Part shown: positions 33,377-42,727 of the stretch, piece by piece
How positions within the stretch are numbered: the stretch's first letter is position 1
Layout: each line of letters starts with the position of its first letter
NCBI GenBank assembly: GCA_947039395.1
Contig: CAMQYS010000002.1
Coordinates: forward strand, 1 to 64,000
Reading direction: 5' to 3'
Origin: an uncultured Deferribacteraceae bacterium
GTDB taxonomy: Bacteria; Chrysiogenota; Deferribacteres; Deferribacterales; Mucispirillaceae
Length of the DNA: 64,000 nt
Made by a program: the position numbers and the translations under genes
The notes under the pieces: model-generated
Told to the model about the DNA's origin: nothing
Database searches by the model: none
What the model saw: only the letters and a program-made list of their open reading frames with translations

Positions 33377-34924
33377 ATGAAACTGATGGTTAAATTTATA
33401 CTTTATCTCTTCATCACAATATTAACAATAATGATACCTGCAGTATATCTTCTTTTATCAAATCAAAGCAGAACAATAATTGAGCAAGCTCATACACAAG
33501 CTAAAGCTGTACATAGTATGGTTGTGATAACTAGGCAGTGGGCAGCTGAAAATAGAGATCGTGTTGAACCTGTACCTGCTGTTGTTACAAAAGAGTTATC
33601 TAAATACGCTGAAAAAATGACAGCATTTAGATTTCATATCACCTCCGATAATCTTGTTAACTCCGATAATATACCTACAGAGTTTGAACTAGCTGCAATG
33701 GATGCAATACAAAATAAATATAAAAAAGAATATACAAAAATAGCACATGATGAAGTATTGGGAGCTGTGTACTATTATGCAGCACCACTATTTATTAACG
33801 AGTCTTGTCTTAGTTGCCATACAGATGGATATAAGTTAAATGATTTTAGAGGTTTAATATCTATCACCTTGCCTCTTGATGAAATTAAAACATCACTTAC
33901 TAGAAGTAATGAGATCACATTCTATACAATTATAATAAGTTTAATTGTAATAATTATCGTTATCTCACTACTTATTCATAGACTTATAATAAGACATGTA
34001 AACACGCTTACTAAAGCTACTATTCAAATCAAACAAGGAAACATAGTTGAAACCAACATTGATACTAGTGATGAAATATCTATACTCTCTGAAGCGTTCA
34101 ATCAGATGAGCGTACAGATTGCACATAACGAAGATATCTTAACTAGCAAACTAGCAGATGCTGCTGGAAAATATATTACTTTAGTTGATGAGCTTAAAGA
34201 TAAAAATGATAAACTCGATAGTATCAATCAATTAAAAACAGAACTACTTGATTCTATCGCTCATGAAATTAGAACTCCACTTACTAAAATATTATCGTAC
34301 TCTGAACTATTAGACGATAAACGTATACTTGATAATCATGAAATGAGGAGTAAATTTACTTACAGTTTAAAAAATAATATCAATACAATAAAAACTCTAT
34401 TCAACGATATAGTAACTTTATCAAGACTTGAGCATGGACAATATGATTATCACTTTATCCCTGTAAATCTATATAATATGGTTGAAGAAAGATTAGAGAT
34501 GTTTGATATTGATATAAAGAATAAAGGTCTCACTATATCTCTTAATATTAAAAATACGGATATCATATATGTTGATGGAGAAACTTTTATCACAGTTATC
34601 AACAACCTTATCTCTAACGCTGTGAAATATTCTCATAGTAACTCTACCATAGTTATTAAAGCTTATAGCTATAGAGAAAACTATATTATTATGTTTAAAG
34701 ATAACGGTGTTGGTATAAATAAAAATGATATCAAAACTGTTCTAACAAAATTTCATCGTGGTGAAAATGTTAAAAAAGAGTACCCCGGAACTGGCTTAGG
34801 ATTATCTATTGTTTCAAGAATTGTGAGAGAACATAACGGAAGAATTGATATTAAATCTAAAGAGAAAGAGTGGACTGAAGTTAAATTGATATTTGATAAA
34901 AATGATATATCAAATCAGAAGTAG
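33377..34924 (+). CDS. Haem-binding sensor histidine kinase
   Basis: This 515-residue membrane kinase has a first helix at residues about 5-28. A periplasmic Tll0287-like (DUF3365) domain carries one c-type haem site CLSCH (144-148). A second helix is at about 182-203, then HAMP (about 203-255), a coiled coil (about 255-285), and HisKA with phosphorylated His296 in SIAHEIRTPL. The HATPase has N-box NNLISNAVKYS, G1 DNGVGI and G2 GTGLGLSIV. DUF3365 kinases are thought to sense redox state or a gas through the haem. No response regulator is adjacent on either side. It needs CcsA/CcsB for haem attachment. The signal is unknown. Confidence 0.88.
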   Translation: MKLMVKFILYLFITILTIMIPAVYLLLSNQSRTIIEQAHTQAKAVHSMVVITRQWAAENRDRVEPVPAVVTKELSKYAEKMTAFRFHITSDNLVNSDNIPTEFELAAMDAIQNKYKKEYTKIAHDEVLGAVYYYAAPLFINESCLSCHTDGYKLNDFRGLISITLPLDEIKTSLTRSNEITFYTIIISLIVIIIVISLLIHRLIIRHVNTLTKATIQIKQGNIVETNIDTSDEISILSEAFNQMSVQIAHNEDILTSKLADAAGKYITLVDELKDKNDKLDSINQLKTELLDSIAHEIRTPLTKILSYSELLDDKRILDNHEMRSKFTYSLKNNINTIKTLFNDIVTLSRLEHGQYDYHFIPVNLYNMVEERLEMFDIDIKNKGLTISLNIKNTDIIYVDGETFITVINNLISNAVKYSHSNSTIVIKAYSYRENYIIMFKDNGVGINKNDIKTVLTKFHRGENVKKEYPGTGLGLSIVSRIVREHNGRIDIKSKEKEWTEVKLIFDKNDISNQK

Positions 34925-35182
34925 AAAGTAGATTAACTGAAAATATTAACATACTTTAAAATATTATTTATTTAGATTTCAAAATTAAGAGTTTAACAAC
35001 TGATCGTAATACCGATACTTTCAATACATAACATAAACATAGTTCTTTATAATTATTAATAGTAAACGCAATTACATATATATAACTTTTTACAACTGCT
35101 TTAATTTATCATATTTGCTATGAATAACAACTATTAAATTATTTTAAATCTGATTTTATAGACATCTAAACCTTGATAGAAA

Positions 35183-35887
35183 CTATATCCCTAAATACGC
35201 TTCTCTTACAGAATCATCTGTTAATAAATCTTTAGCTTTTGCCTCTAATTTGATATGCCCTGTTTCAACAATATAACCTCTATCTGCAATAGATAAAGCC
35301 ATTCTTGCATTCTGTTCAACAAGCAAAATTGTGACTCCGTTCTTATTGATCTCTTTGATGATATCAAATATACTTCTAACAAAAATAGGTGCTAAACCTA
35401 ATGATGGTTCATCTAGAAGAAGAAGTTTAGGTTTAGACATTAACCCTCTAGCTATAGCTAGCATCTGTTGTTCTCCACCAGATAACGTTCCTCCAGCTTG
35501 TTTAAATCTTTCCTTTAAGCGTGGAAATAACGTAGTCACATAATCAAAATCTCTATTAATTTCAGTTTTATCTTTTCTAAGATATGCACCCAGTTTAATA
35601 TTCTCTAAAACAGTGAGATGAGGAAAAATCTGTCTACCCTCTGGTACTTGAACAACTCCCTTACTTACAATAAAATCTGTTTCCTTAAGAGATATACACT
35701 CACCCTCAAAAAAAATTGTTCCATTAACTGGTTTTAATATTCCAGATATAGTATTCAAAATAGTAGACTTACCTGCACCATTTGCACCGATAATCGTTAC
35801 TATCTCTTTCTTTTTAATCTTTATATTTACTCTATCAAGAGCGTAGATATTACCGTATCTAGTAGAAATATTTTTTAATTCTAGCAT
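35183..35887 (-). CDS. livF: Branched-chain amino-acid ABC transporter ATPase LivF
   Basis: This 234-residue ATPase has Walker A GANGAGKST (around residues 34-42), signature LSGGEQQ, Walker B LLLLDEPSLGLAP and switch His replaced by Q in VEQNAR, which is normal for LivF. I start it at the ATG with AGAGG upstream, seven bases after livG; a longer in-frame start inside livG lacks support. It energises uptake of Leu/Ile/Val or other amino acids. It is the last gene of the purL-livHMGF transcription order on the minus strand. Confidence 0.93.
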   Translation of the reverse strand: MLELKNISTRYGNIYALDRVNIKIKKKEIVTIIGANGAGKSTILNTISGILKPVNGTIFFEGECISLKETDFIVSKGVVQVPEGRQIFPHLTVLENIKLGAYLRKDKTEINRDFDYVTTLFPRLKERFKQAGGTLSGGEQQMLAIARGLMSKPKLLLLDEPSLGLAPIFVRSIFDIIKEINKNGVTILLVEQNARMALSIADRGYIVETGHIKLEAKAKDLLTDDSVREAYLGI

Positions 35888-35894
35888 ATTATCT

Positions 35895-36671
35895 TTAATC
35901 CTCTTTACCAAGATAAGCTTCAATAACTTTTTTATTATCACGGATATCCTTAGGAAGCCCTTCAGCGATTTTTACACCATGATCTAAAACTATTACCTTA
36001 TCCGATATTCCCATAACTAACTTCATATCATGTTCAATAAGAAAGATTGTTTTAGATAGATCATCTCTTATATTTTTTATTAAACCCATTAAATTTTCAG
36101 TCTCTATCGGGTTCATTCCTGCTGCTGGTTCATCTAATATAAGCAGATCTGCACCTGTTGCAAGTGCTCTACATATTTCAAGTTCGCGTTGTCTACCGTA
36201 TGAAAGATTCTCTGCTCGCATATCTTTACAATCAATAAGTGAGAAATATTCTAAAAGTTTTACAGCTTCTCTCTCTACATCTTTTAACTCTTTACGATAA
36301 TTTGGAAAACCTAAAATAGACGCAATTATTCCACTCTTTCTTCTCATGTTCATAGCTAAAACTATATTTTCTTGCACTGTAAGTTGTTTAAATAATCTTA
36401 TATTTTGAAACGTTCTAGCAAGCCCTAATGAAGTTATTTTATGTGGTTTTAAATTATTTAATAATTTATCTTTAAAAACTATATTACCACTTGTAGGAGT
36501 ATACACCCCTGATATGAGATTAAATAGTGATGTTTTACCTGCTCCATTTGGACCGATTAAAGAAGTGATTTCTTTTCTCTTTAAAGAAAATGAGAGTGTA
36601 TCAATAGCTTGTAATCCACCAAAAGATAGTGAAACATCTTTTAATTCTAATATTGTATCTTTACTCTTCAT
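35895..36671 (-). CDS. livG: Branched-chain amino-acid ABC transporter ATPase LivG
   Basis: This 258-residue ATPase has Walker A GPNGAGKTS, the LivG-typical LARTFQNIRLF Q-loop region, signature LSYGRQRELEICRAL, Walker B LLILDEPAAGMNP and the switch His in IEHDMKLVM. It overlaps livM by four bases. It pairs with LivF as the nucleotide-binding heterodimer. Length is normal. Confidence 0.94.
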   Translation of the reverse strand: MKSKDTILELKDVSLSFGGLQAIDTLSFSLKRKEITSLIGPNGAGKTSLFNLISGVYTPTSGNIVFKDKLLNNLKPHKITSLGLARTFQNIRLFKQLTVQENIVLAMNMRRKSGIIASILGFPNYRKELKDVEREAVKLLEYFSLIDCKDMRAENLSYGRQRELEICRALATGADLLILDEPAAGMNPIETENLMGLIKNIRDDLSKTIFLIEHDMKLVMGISDKVIVLDHGVKIAEGLPKDIRDNKKVIEAYLGKED

Positions 36672-37498
36672 AAATTAACTCTAATTTTACCAAATAACCC
36701 TTGAGGTCTAAATATCATCATAGCTAATAAAACAATACCATACATTACCATTCTGTACTCTGATGCAAACCTTAAAACCTCTGGGATAACTGTTAAACCG
36801 ATAACACCTGCTATAACACCTATGATTGAGCCCATACCACCTAATACAAGCATTGAGATAAACTCAACTGATTTCATAAATCCGAAATCATCTGGTGCGA
36901 TAAAAGTTATCTGATGTGCATATAGTGCTCCGCCTAGTCCTGCGAATGCTGAACCTATTGTAAAAGCTAAAACCTTATATCTAGCTATATTTATACCCAT
37001 CATCTCTGCTGCAATTTCATCTTCTCTTATAGATCTAAGTGCTAAACCAAATCGTGATTTTTCAAATCTATACATAAATAGTATTCCAAATGCTAAAATA
37101 ATATAGACTGTACTAAGAGTCGTTTCATACGGAATTGAGCTAACCCCTAACGCTCCACCTGTTACCTTTAGATTAAGAAAAATAACTCTCACTATCTCTG
37201 CAAAACCTAGCGTTGCAATCGCAAGATAATCTCCTCTTAATCTCAATATAGGCATGCCCAATAACGCACCGATAAAACCTGATACTATTGTAGCTATCGT
37301 AATTGAAAGATAAAAAGGTACTGCAAACTTTATCATTATGATAGCTGAACAGTATGCTCCAACAGACATAAAGGCTGAATGCCCTAATGAAAGTTGCCCC
37401 GTCACACCTGTGATAAGATTTAAGCCAAGAACAATTATGATATTTATACCTGTTATTGTCATAACTTGGAAAACATAATCATTAAATAAAAAATCCAT
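36668..37498 (-). CDS. livM: Branched-chain amino-acid permease LivM
   Basis: This 276-residue permease has about eight hydrophobic segments and LivM landmarks GLNLITGVTGQLSLGHSAFM (around residues 25-45), LRLRGDYLAIATLGFAEI, GINIARYKVLAFTIGSAFAG and the GGMGSIIG loop. I chose the ATG at 37498 because GGAG lies six bases upstream; the in-frame ATG four codons earlier overlaps that site. It overlaps livG by four bases and is separated from livH by 197 bases. Confidence 0.92.
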   Translation of the reverse strand: MDFLFNDYVFQVMTITGINIIIVLGLNLITGVTGQLSLGHSAFMSVGAYCSAIIMIKFAVPFYLSITIATIVSGFIGALLGMPILRLRGDYLAIATLGFAEIVRVIFLNLKVTGGALGVSSIPYETTLSTVYIILAFGILFMYRFEKSRFGLALRSIREDEIAAEMMGINIARYKVLAFTIGSAFAGLGGALYAHQITFIAPDDFGFMKSVEFISMLVLGGMGSIIGVIAGVIGLTVIPEVLRFASEYRMVMYGIVLLAMMIFRPQGLFGKIRVNL

Positions 37499-37539
37499 TA
37501 AAGACTCCAAATCAACTATATCTACTTCTAACTAAATCG

Positions 37540-37670
37540 CTTCTCTCAAACAATCTATAAAACTTAGATTAATTTTTTAAATTCGAATTAGTCACTTCTA
37601 TCAAGTAATCTACAAAACCTAAATTAGATTTTTATACTTTTTAACTCAACTACTTATATCAACTAATCTA
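37540..37670. repeat. Three degenerate copies of a short repeat
   Basis: Between livM and livH a word of the form CTT(C/A)T(C/A)TCAA..AATCTA occurs at about 37540, 37595 and 37653 (periods 55 and 58). Each copy is followed by related A/T-rich sequence. The copies look like a decayed duplication; no hairpin or coding frame explains them. Confidence 0.4.
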
Positions 37671-37695
37671 AATCGTTTAAATTAAATCACCTAAA

Positions 37696-38763
37696 CTATA
37701 TTTTTTCTTTCGTGTTGCTACCAAATAATCCAGTAGGTTTAACTATCAATATAAATATTAAGATACCGAACGCTATCGCATCTCTATACGATGGAGATAT
37801 AAACGCTACACCCATGACCTCTACAACACCTAAAATAACTCCACCTATAACAGCTCCTGGAATCGAACCTATACCACCTAGAACCGCTGCAATAAACGCT
37901 TTAAGTCCATACATCATTCCTACATTGATATCAACTATATTGTAATACGTTCCAACAAGCACACCAGCAATCGCTGCAAGTAATGAACCTATCGCAAATG
38001 TGAATGATATAATTTTATCTGGATTTATACCCATTAGTTTCGCTGCAACAAGGTTATATGATACAGCTCGCATCGCAAGTCCGACTTTCGTTTTATTTAC
38101 AACAATATAAAGTATAACCATAAGTACAAATGAAAACGAAATAATAAACAGTTGTAATAGTGATACTGTTATGCCAAAAACATTAAACATCACCTCTGGA
38201 ATAAGTTTAGGATATACCTCTCTATCAGGACCTTTAATCAATGCAATCATATTAGATATAACTATACCCATTGCAATCGCTGAAATTAATGCATTAATTC
38301 TTGAGTTTGAAGATCTACTTTTTAAGTACGATTTAGATCTAACTAACCATAAGATTATAGCTACTAAAAACAGTACCCCTAACCAGAAAAGTATTGATGT
38401 TAATAGATCAAAAATAGTATTTTGTGATAAAAATGCAACGAAAACTATTGCAAATAATCCAACTGCTGAAAAAACTATTGTTGATGTTTTTGAATCCCTA
38501 AGTGGACGATACGCCACTCTCTCAACAAATAAACCTAGTAGTACTGATGTTATTGATGCAAAAATTATCGCAATTATAAACGAATCTCCGAAGATCATCG
38601 TCGCTAAAAGACCAGCAAATGCACCTACAACAAAAATCTCGCCGTGTGCAAAATTAATCAACCTTAATATACCATAAACCATAGTATAACCTAAAGCTAT
38701 TAACGCATAAATACTTCCAACTATCAAACCATTCAATAGCTGATGAACAATTGTTTCAAACAC
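37696..38763 (-). CDS. livH: Branched-chain amino-acid permease LivH with an insertion
   Basis: This 355-residue permease has the LivH start LLNGLIVGSIYALIALGYTM and LRLINFAHGEIF. It has GLAMRAVSYNLVAAKLMGIN and the LGGIGSIPGAVIGG loop near the C-terminus. LivH is usually 290-305 residues. Here about 60 extra residues with two or three hydrophobic stretches lie between VERVAYRPLRDS (about residue 90) and SRINALISAIAMGIVIS (about 155). I use a GTG start at 38763, since GAGAG lies six bases before it; the TTG two codons earlier abuts that site. It begins 10 bases after purL ends. No substrate-binding protein gene is in the cluster. Confidence 0.88.
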   Translation of the reverse strand: MFETIVHQLLNGLIVGSIYALIALGYTMVYGILRLINFAHGEIFVVGAFAGLLATMIFGDSFIIAIIFASITSVLLGLFVERVAYRPLRDSKTSTIVFSAVGLFAIVFVAFLSQNTIFDLLTSILFWLGVLFLVAIILWLVRSKSYLKSRSSNSRINALISAIAMGIVISNMIALIKGPDREVYPKLIPEVMFNVFGITVSLLQLFIISFSFVLMVILYIVVNKTKVGLAMRAVSYNLVAAKLMGINPDKIISFTFAIGSLLAAIAGVLVGTYYNIVDINVGMMYGLKAFIAAVLGGIGSIPGAVIGGVILGVVEVMGVAFISPSYRDAIAFGILIFILIVKPTGLFGSNTKEKI

Positions 38764-38773
38764 CCTCAACTCT

Positions 38774-41700
38774 CTATAAAAAATATTTTATACCAGATGC
38801 AAATATCATCTGGTTCATGCTATCATATCTATTATTAATATGCAAATTTTCTCCAAATCTTTCTGAATGTCCCATCTTACCAAGCACCCTACCATCAATA
38901 GATGTGATACCCTCTATACCGTGAGCTGAACCGTTTGGATTATACGGATATTTCATCGTTACATTATCGTATCCATCTATATATTGGAACGCAACTTGTC
39001 CGTTTTTAAATAGTTTATCTATATACTCTTGTGGTGCAACAAATCTACCTTCACCATGTGAAACAGCTACAGTATCAACATCTCCAACCTCTCTTAAAAG
39101 TAACCAAGGTGATTTTATTGATGATACTCTTGTTCTAACAAATCTTGATACATGTCTATTTATCTTATTAAATGATAATGTCGGATCATTATCCTCTTGT
39201 TCACCTATATAACCTTTACTCAATAAACCTGATTTAAGTAACGCTTGAAACCCATTACAAATACCTATAACTAATCCATCTCTTTTATGTACAAGATTAT
39301 GTATAGACTCTTTTATTTGAGGGTTCATAAAAACTGATGTGAAAAATTTTCCAGAACCATCTGGTTCATCACCTGCTGAAAACCCACCCGGAATAGCTAA
39401 GATCTGTGAGTTATCCACCAATTTTGCAAACTCATCACAAGACTCTTGTATATCAAGAATACTTCTATTTCTAAAAACAAAAATATTAGCGTCGCTACTT
39501 CCAGATATCTCAAACGCTCGCTTAGTATCGTACTCGCAGTTACTTCCAGGTAAAGCTAATATCGCAACTCTCGGTTGTGCCTTAAATGTACTACTATATT
39601 TGTTACGATCTACATACTCTCCTAAAATAGGTTTATACTCAAGCGATTCATCTTCACAACTTGATGAATACACAGATGATAAAGTATCAATACTGCTACC
39701 AGCAAGATCTGTTAATAAAAGCTCGCTATCTTGATATCGTATATAAGGCTCATCAATCGTTACACCTATCTCTATTACCTCTCGTTCATAATCAAATGAA
39801 TCAATAGATGTAGATATAATAAACGATCCGTAATATGGAATCTGTAACTCTTCTAAAGTTATATCAGAATTAATCTCAACACCTATCATATTACCTAACG
39901 ACATCTTAACTAATGCCGTAATCATACCACCATCTTTAACAGTATAAATAGATGATATCTCCTCATCGGTTATAGACTCATCAATCAACTCTATGTTATA
40001 TAGATACCTTTCAATATCAATCAATTTATCATCATCTATATCAGTCTTAATAAAATAAACTTTCTCGCCTGATTTCTTAAACTCACCTGTTACTACCCTA
40101 TCCACTTTAGTTGTTGCAAACGCAAATGATATTAAGGTTGGAGGAACTGTTAACTCGATATCATTTACAGTATCTTTATACGTTCCAGACATAGAATCTT
40201 TACCACTAATTGATGCAAGTGATAATGAGTTTAAAGCTTTTAATGCTCCAAGTAATGAGAGCAACGGGATACCCCATTTAAATTTATTATCTCCCAATTT
40301 TTCAAAATACTCTTGAAAAGATAATCTGATATCCTTTAACTTTACACCAGCTGCAATCATCTTAGTTACAGACTCAATCACTGCAAAATAAGCACCATGA
40401 TACGGAGACTCATCTGATAGATACGGATTATAACCGTAGCTCACAACCGATACAGTAACTGTATCTCTATTGTTTGATGTAGGAATTTTAGATACCATAC
40501 TTTCAGCTTCTGTTAATTGATATCTACCACCGTAAGGAGATAGAACCGTTCTAGCTCCAATAGTTGCATCAAAACATTCAACTAATCCTTGCTGTATAGC
40601 AAGATTTATATCTGTTACCTTATTTACAACCATAAGATAAAAATTATCGTATTTACTATATTTTTCACTATCAAAAACCGTTACATTAAAATCAGTTGCA
40701 ACGACAACATCTTGCTCTCTTACAGCTCCTGCTGTATCTAAAAACTCTCTTGATATATCTACAACTAAAGCATCTTTATACTTCATTGTTAATCTATTTT
40801 TATCCGTTACGGTTGCTATAACTACTGCTTCAATATTCTCTTTATGGCACTCTTTAATAAACTCATCAAGATCAGAACTATCAAGAACTACCGACATTCT
40901 TTCTTGAGATTCTGATAATGCTAACTCACTAGGTGTTAAGCCGTCATACTTCTTTAAGATAACTTCTAAATTGATCTCAACACCATCTGCAATCTCTCCA
41001 ACAGATACAGATACACCACCTGCTCCAAAATCGTTAGATTTCTTGATCATCTTACTTATCTTAGGTTTTCTAAAAAGACGTAATATTTTATGCTCTTCAG
41101 GTGCGTTACCTTTTTGAACCTCAGCAGATGATATATCTATTGATTTGCGATTCTGCTCTCTTGATGATCCTGTTGCACCACCTACTCCATCACGACCTGT
41201 CCTGCCACCTAACATAATTATTAAGTCGCCGTTTTGAGGCGTCTCTCTAGTTACATCATCTTTTAAAACAGCACCAATTACAGCACCAACTTCCATTCTC
41301 TTAGCCTTAAAACCAGAGTGATAAAACTCTTTAACATGACCTGTTGCAATACCTATCTGATTTCCATATGATGAATACCCTCTTGCAGAGTCTCTACATA
41401 TTTTTATCTGTGGAAGTTTACCTGCTAATGTTTTATCTATCTTTTCACGTGGATCACTAGCACCACTTATTCGCATAGCTTGATACACATATGATCTACC
41501 AGATAATGGATCTCTTATAGCTCCACCTAAACAAGTTGCAGCTCCACCAAATGGCTCTATCTCTGTTGGATGATTATGCGTTTCGTTCTTAAACATTAAT
41601 AAAATTGTATCGGTATCAGTATCGCCACTACCACTCTCATACTCTATATCTACAACGATTGATGCTGCATTATTTTCTTCAGATATCTCTAAATTATCAA

Positions 41701-42574
41701 GAGTACCATCTTTTAATCTAGCTCTTGTAGAGATAATAGCTAGATCCATCAAGGTAACTGGTTTGCTTGATAATCTACCCTCAAACACATCTTTACGGAT
41801 AGCTATATATTCATCGTACGTTGAATTAAATAATTTTTTATATCTTCCATCTTGAAACTCTACATCTGTTAAAATAGTGTTGAATGTTGTATGGCGACAA
41901 TGATCTGACCAATAAGTATCTAGGACTTTAATCTCGGTTACAGTTGGATCACGTTTCTCTATATTTTTAAAGTAATCGTATGCTACTTTTAAATCATCAA
42001 TACTCATAGCTAGCGATAATTTCTCTAGTAATGCTACTAAATCATCATCTGTTAAATCTATAAAACCTTTAATATACTCTATACTTTCATCTAATACAGT
42101 ATCTAGTTTTAATGTTACAGGTTTATCTAATGATGCCTCTCTTTGATCGACTTCATTTATTAGATATTTTTTAATTCTTAAAATATCAGCATCAGAAATA
42201 TCTCCCCTTACAACATAAACTTTAGCCGATCTAACATCTATATCTTCTGCGTTTGTGATAACTTTTATGCATTGAATAGCAGAGTCCGCTCGCATATCAA
42301 ACTGTCCCGGTAGATACTCTATTGCAAAATATTTATCGTTTGATAAAAATAGATACCTCTCTTCATAAAGTGTATCCATCATAGGCTCTGCAAAAACTAT
42401 CTTAGCTACAGAGTTAAACTCATCATCGTTTAACCCCTCTATATCGTAACGATTGAGAATAATTAGATCTTCAATTCCATTTATACCTAAAAACACTTTT
42501 AGATCATCTTTTAATGAGTTCGCCTCAATAATATGATCTATTTTCTTCTCAACATATATTCTTCTTATAGACAT
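38774..42574 (-). CDS. purL: Phosphoribosylformylglycinamidine synthase
   Basis: This 1266-residue enzyme converts FGAR, ATP and glutamine to FGAM in purine synthesis. It is the large single-chain form. The N-terminal part has DTYWSDHCRHTTF (around residue 225), the ATP-binding NETHNHPTEIEPFGGAATCL and GGRTGRDGVGGATGSS. From about residue 1000 the protein is a class I glutamine amidotransferase (PRVAILALPGSNCEYDT, PGGFSAGDE) with catalytic Cys in GICNGFQ and the His/Glu of SAHGIEG-type motifs near the end. GGAA precedes the ATG at 8 bases. It is directly upstream of livH, probably cotranscribed by proximity only. Confidence 0.96.
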   Translation of the reverse strand: MSIRRIYVEKKIDHIIEANSLKDDLKVFLGINGIEDLIILNRYDIEGLNDDEFNSVAKIVFAEPMMDTLYEERYLFLSNDKYFAIEYLPGQFDMRADSAIQCIKVITNAEDIDVRSAKVYVVRGDISDADILRIKKYLINEVDQREASLDKPVTLKLDTVLDESIEYIKGFIDLTDDDLVALLEKLSLAMSIDDLKVAYDYFKNIEKRDPTVTEIKVLDTYWSDHCRHTTFNTILTDVEFQDGRYKKLFNSTYDEYIAIRKDVFEGRLSSKPVTLMDLAIISTRARLKDGTLDNLEISEENNAASIVVDIEYESGSGDTDTDTILLMFKNETHNHPTEIEPFGGAATCLGGAIRDPLSGRSYVYQAMRISGASDPREKIDKTLAGKLPQIKICRDSARGYSSYGNQIGIATGHVKEFYHSGFKAKRMEVGAVIGAVLKDDVTRETPQNGDLIIMLGGRTGRDGVGGATGSSREQNRKSIDISSAEVQKGNAPEEHKILRLFRKPKISKMIKKSNDFGAGGVSVSVGEIADGVEINLEVILKKYDGLTPSELALSESQERMSVVLDSSDLDEFIKECHKENIEAVVIATVTDKNRLTMKYKDALVVDISREFLDTAGAVREQDVVVATDFNVTVFDSEKYSKYDNFYLMVVNKVTDINLAIQQGLVECFDATIGARTVLSPYGGRYQLTEAESMVSKIPTSNNRDTVTVSVVSYGYNPYLSDESPYHGAYFAVIESVTKMIAAGVKLKDIRLSFQEYFEKLGDNKFKWGIPLLSLLGALKALNSLSLASISGKDSMSGTYKDTVNDIELTVPPTLISFAFATTKVDRVVTGEFKKSGEKVYFIKTDIDDDKLIDIERYLYNIELIDESITDEEISSIYTVKDGGMITALVKMSLGNMIGVEINSDITLEELQIPYYGSFIISTSIDSFDYEREVIEIGVTIDEPYIRYQDSELLLTDLAGSSIDTLSSVYSSSCEDESLEYKPILGEYVDRNKYSSTFKAQPRVAILALPGSNCEYDTKRAFEISGSSDANIFVFRNRSILDIQESCDEFAKLVDNSQILAIPGGFSAGDEPDGSGKFFTSVFMNPQIKESIHNLVHKRDGLVIGICNGFQALLKSGLLSKGYIGEQEDNDPTLSFNKINRHVSRFVRTRVSSIKSPWLLLREVGDVDTVAVSHGEGRFVAPQEYIDKLFKNGQVAFQYIDGYDNVTMKYPYNPNGSAHGIEGITSIDGRVLGKMGHSERFGENLHINNRYDSMNQMIFASGIKYFL

Positions 42575-42727
42575 CTAATAAATTCCATTCCTTCATAATA
42601 TAAAGTTACAAACTCAAAAAGGAGCAGTATTATATATCGTCATCTAACGATTTACAAGCGTTAATAACAGTGATCACAATTTAGGTTCTTGACTGAACAA
42701 AATTAAAACTTTATAATCGTAGTTATT

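Noticed and set aside
38171-38677. A 168-codon plus-strand gene opposite livH
   Set aside because: It is antisense to a clear transporter gene and its product has a shadow-frame composition.
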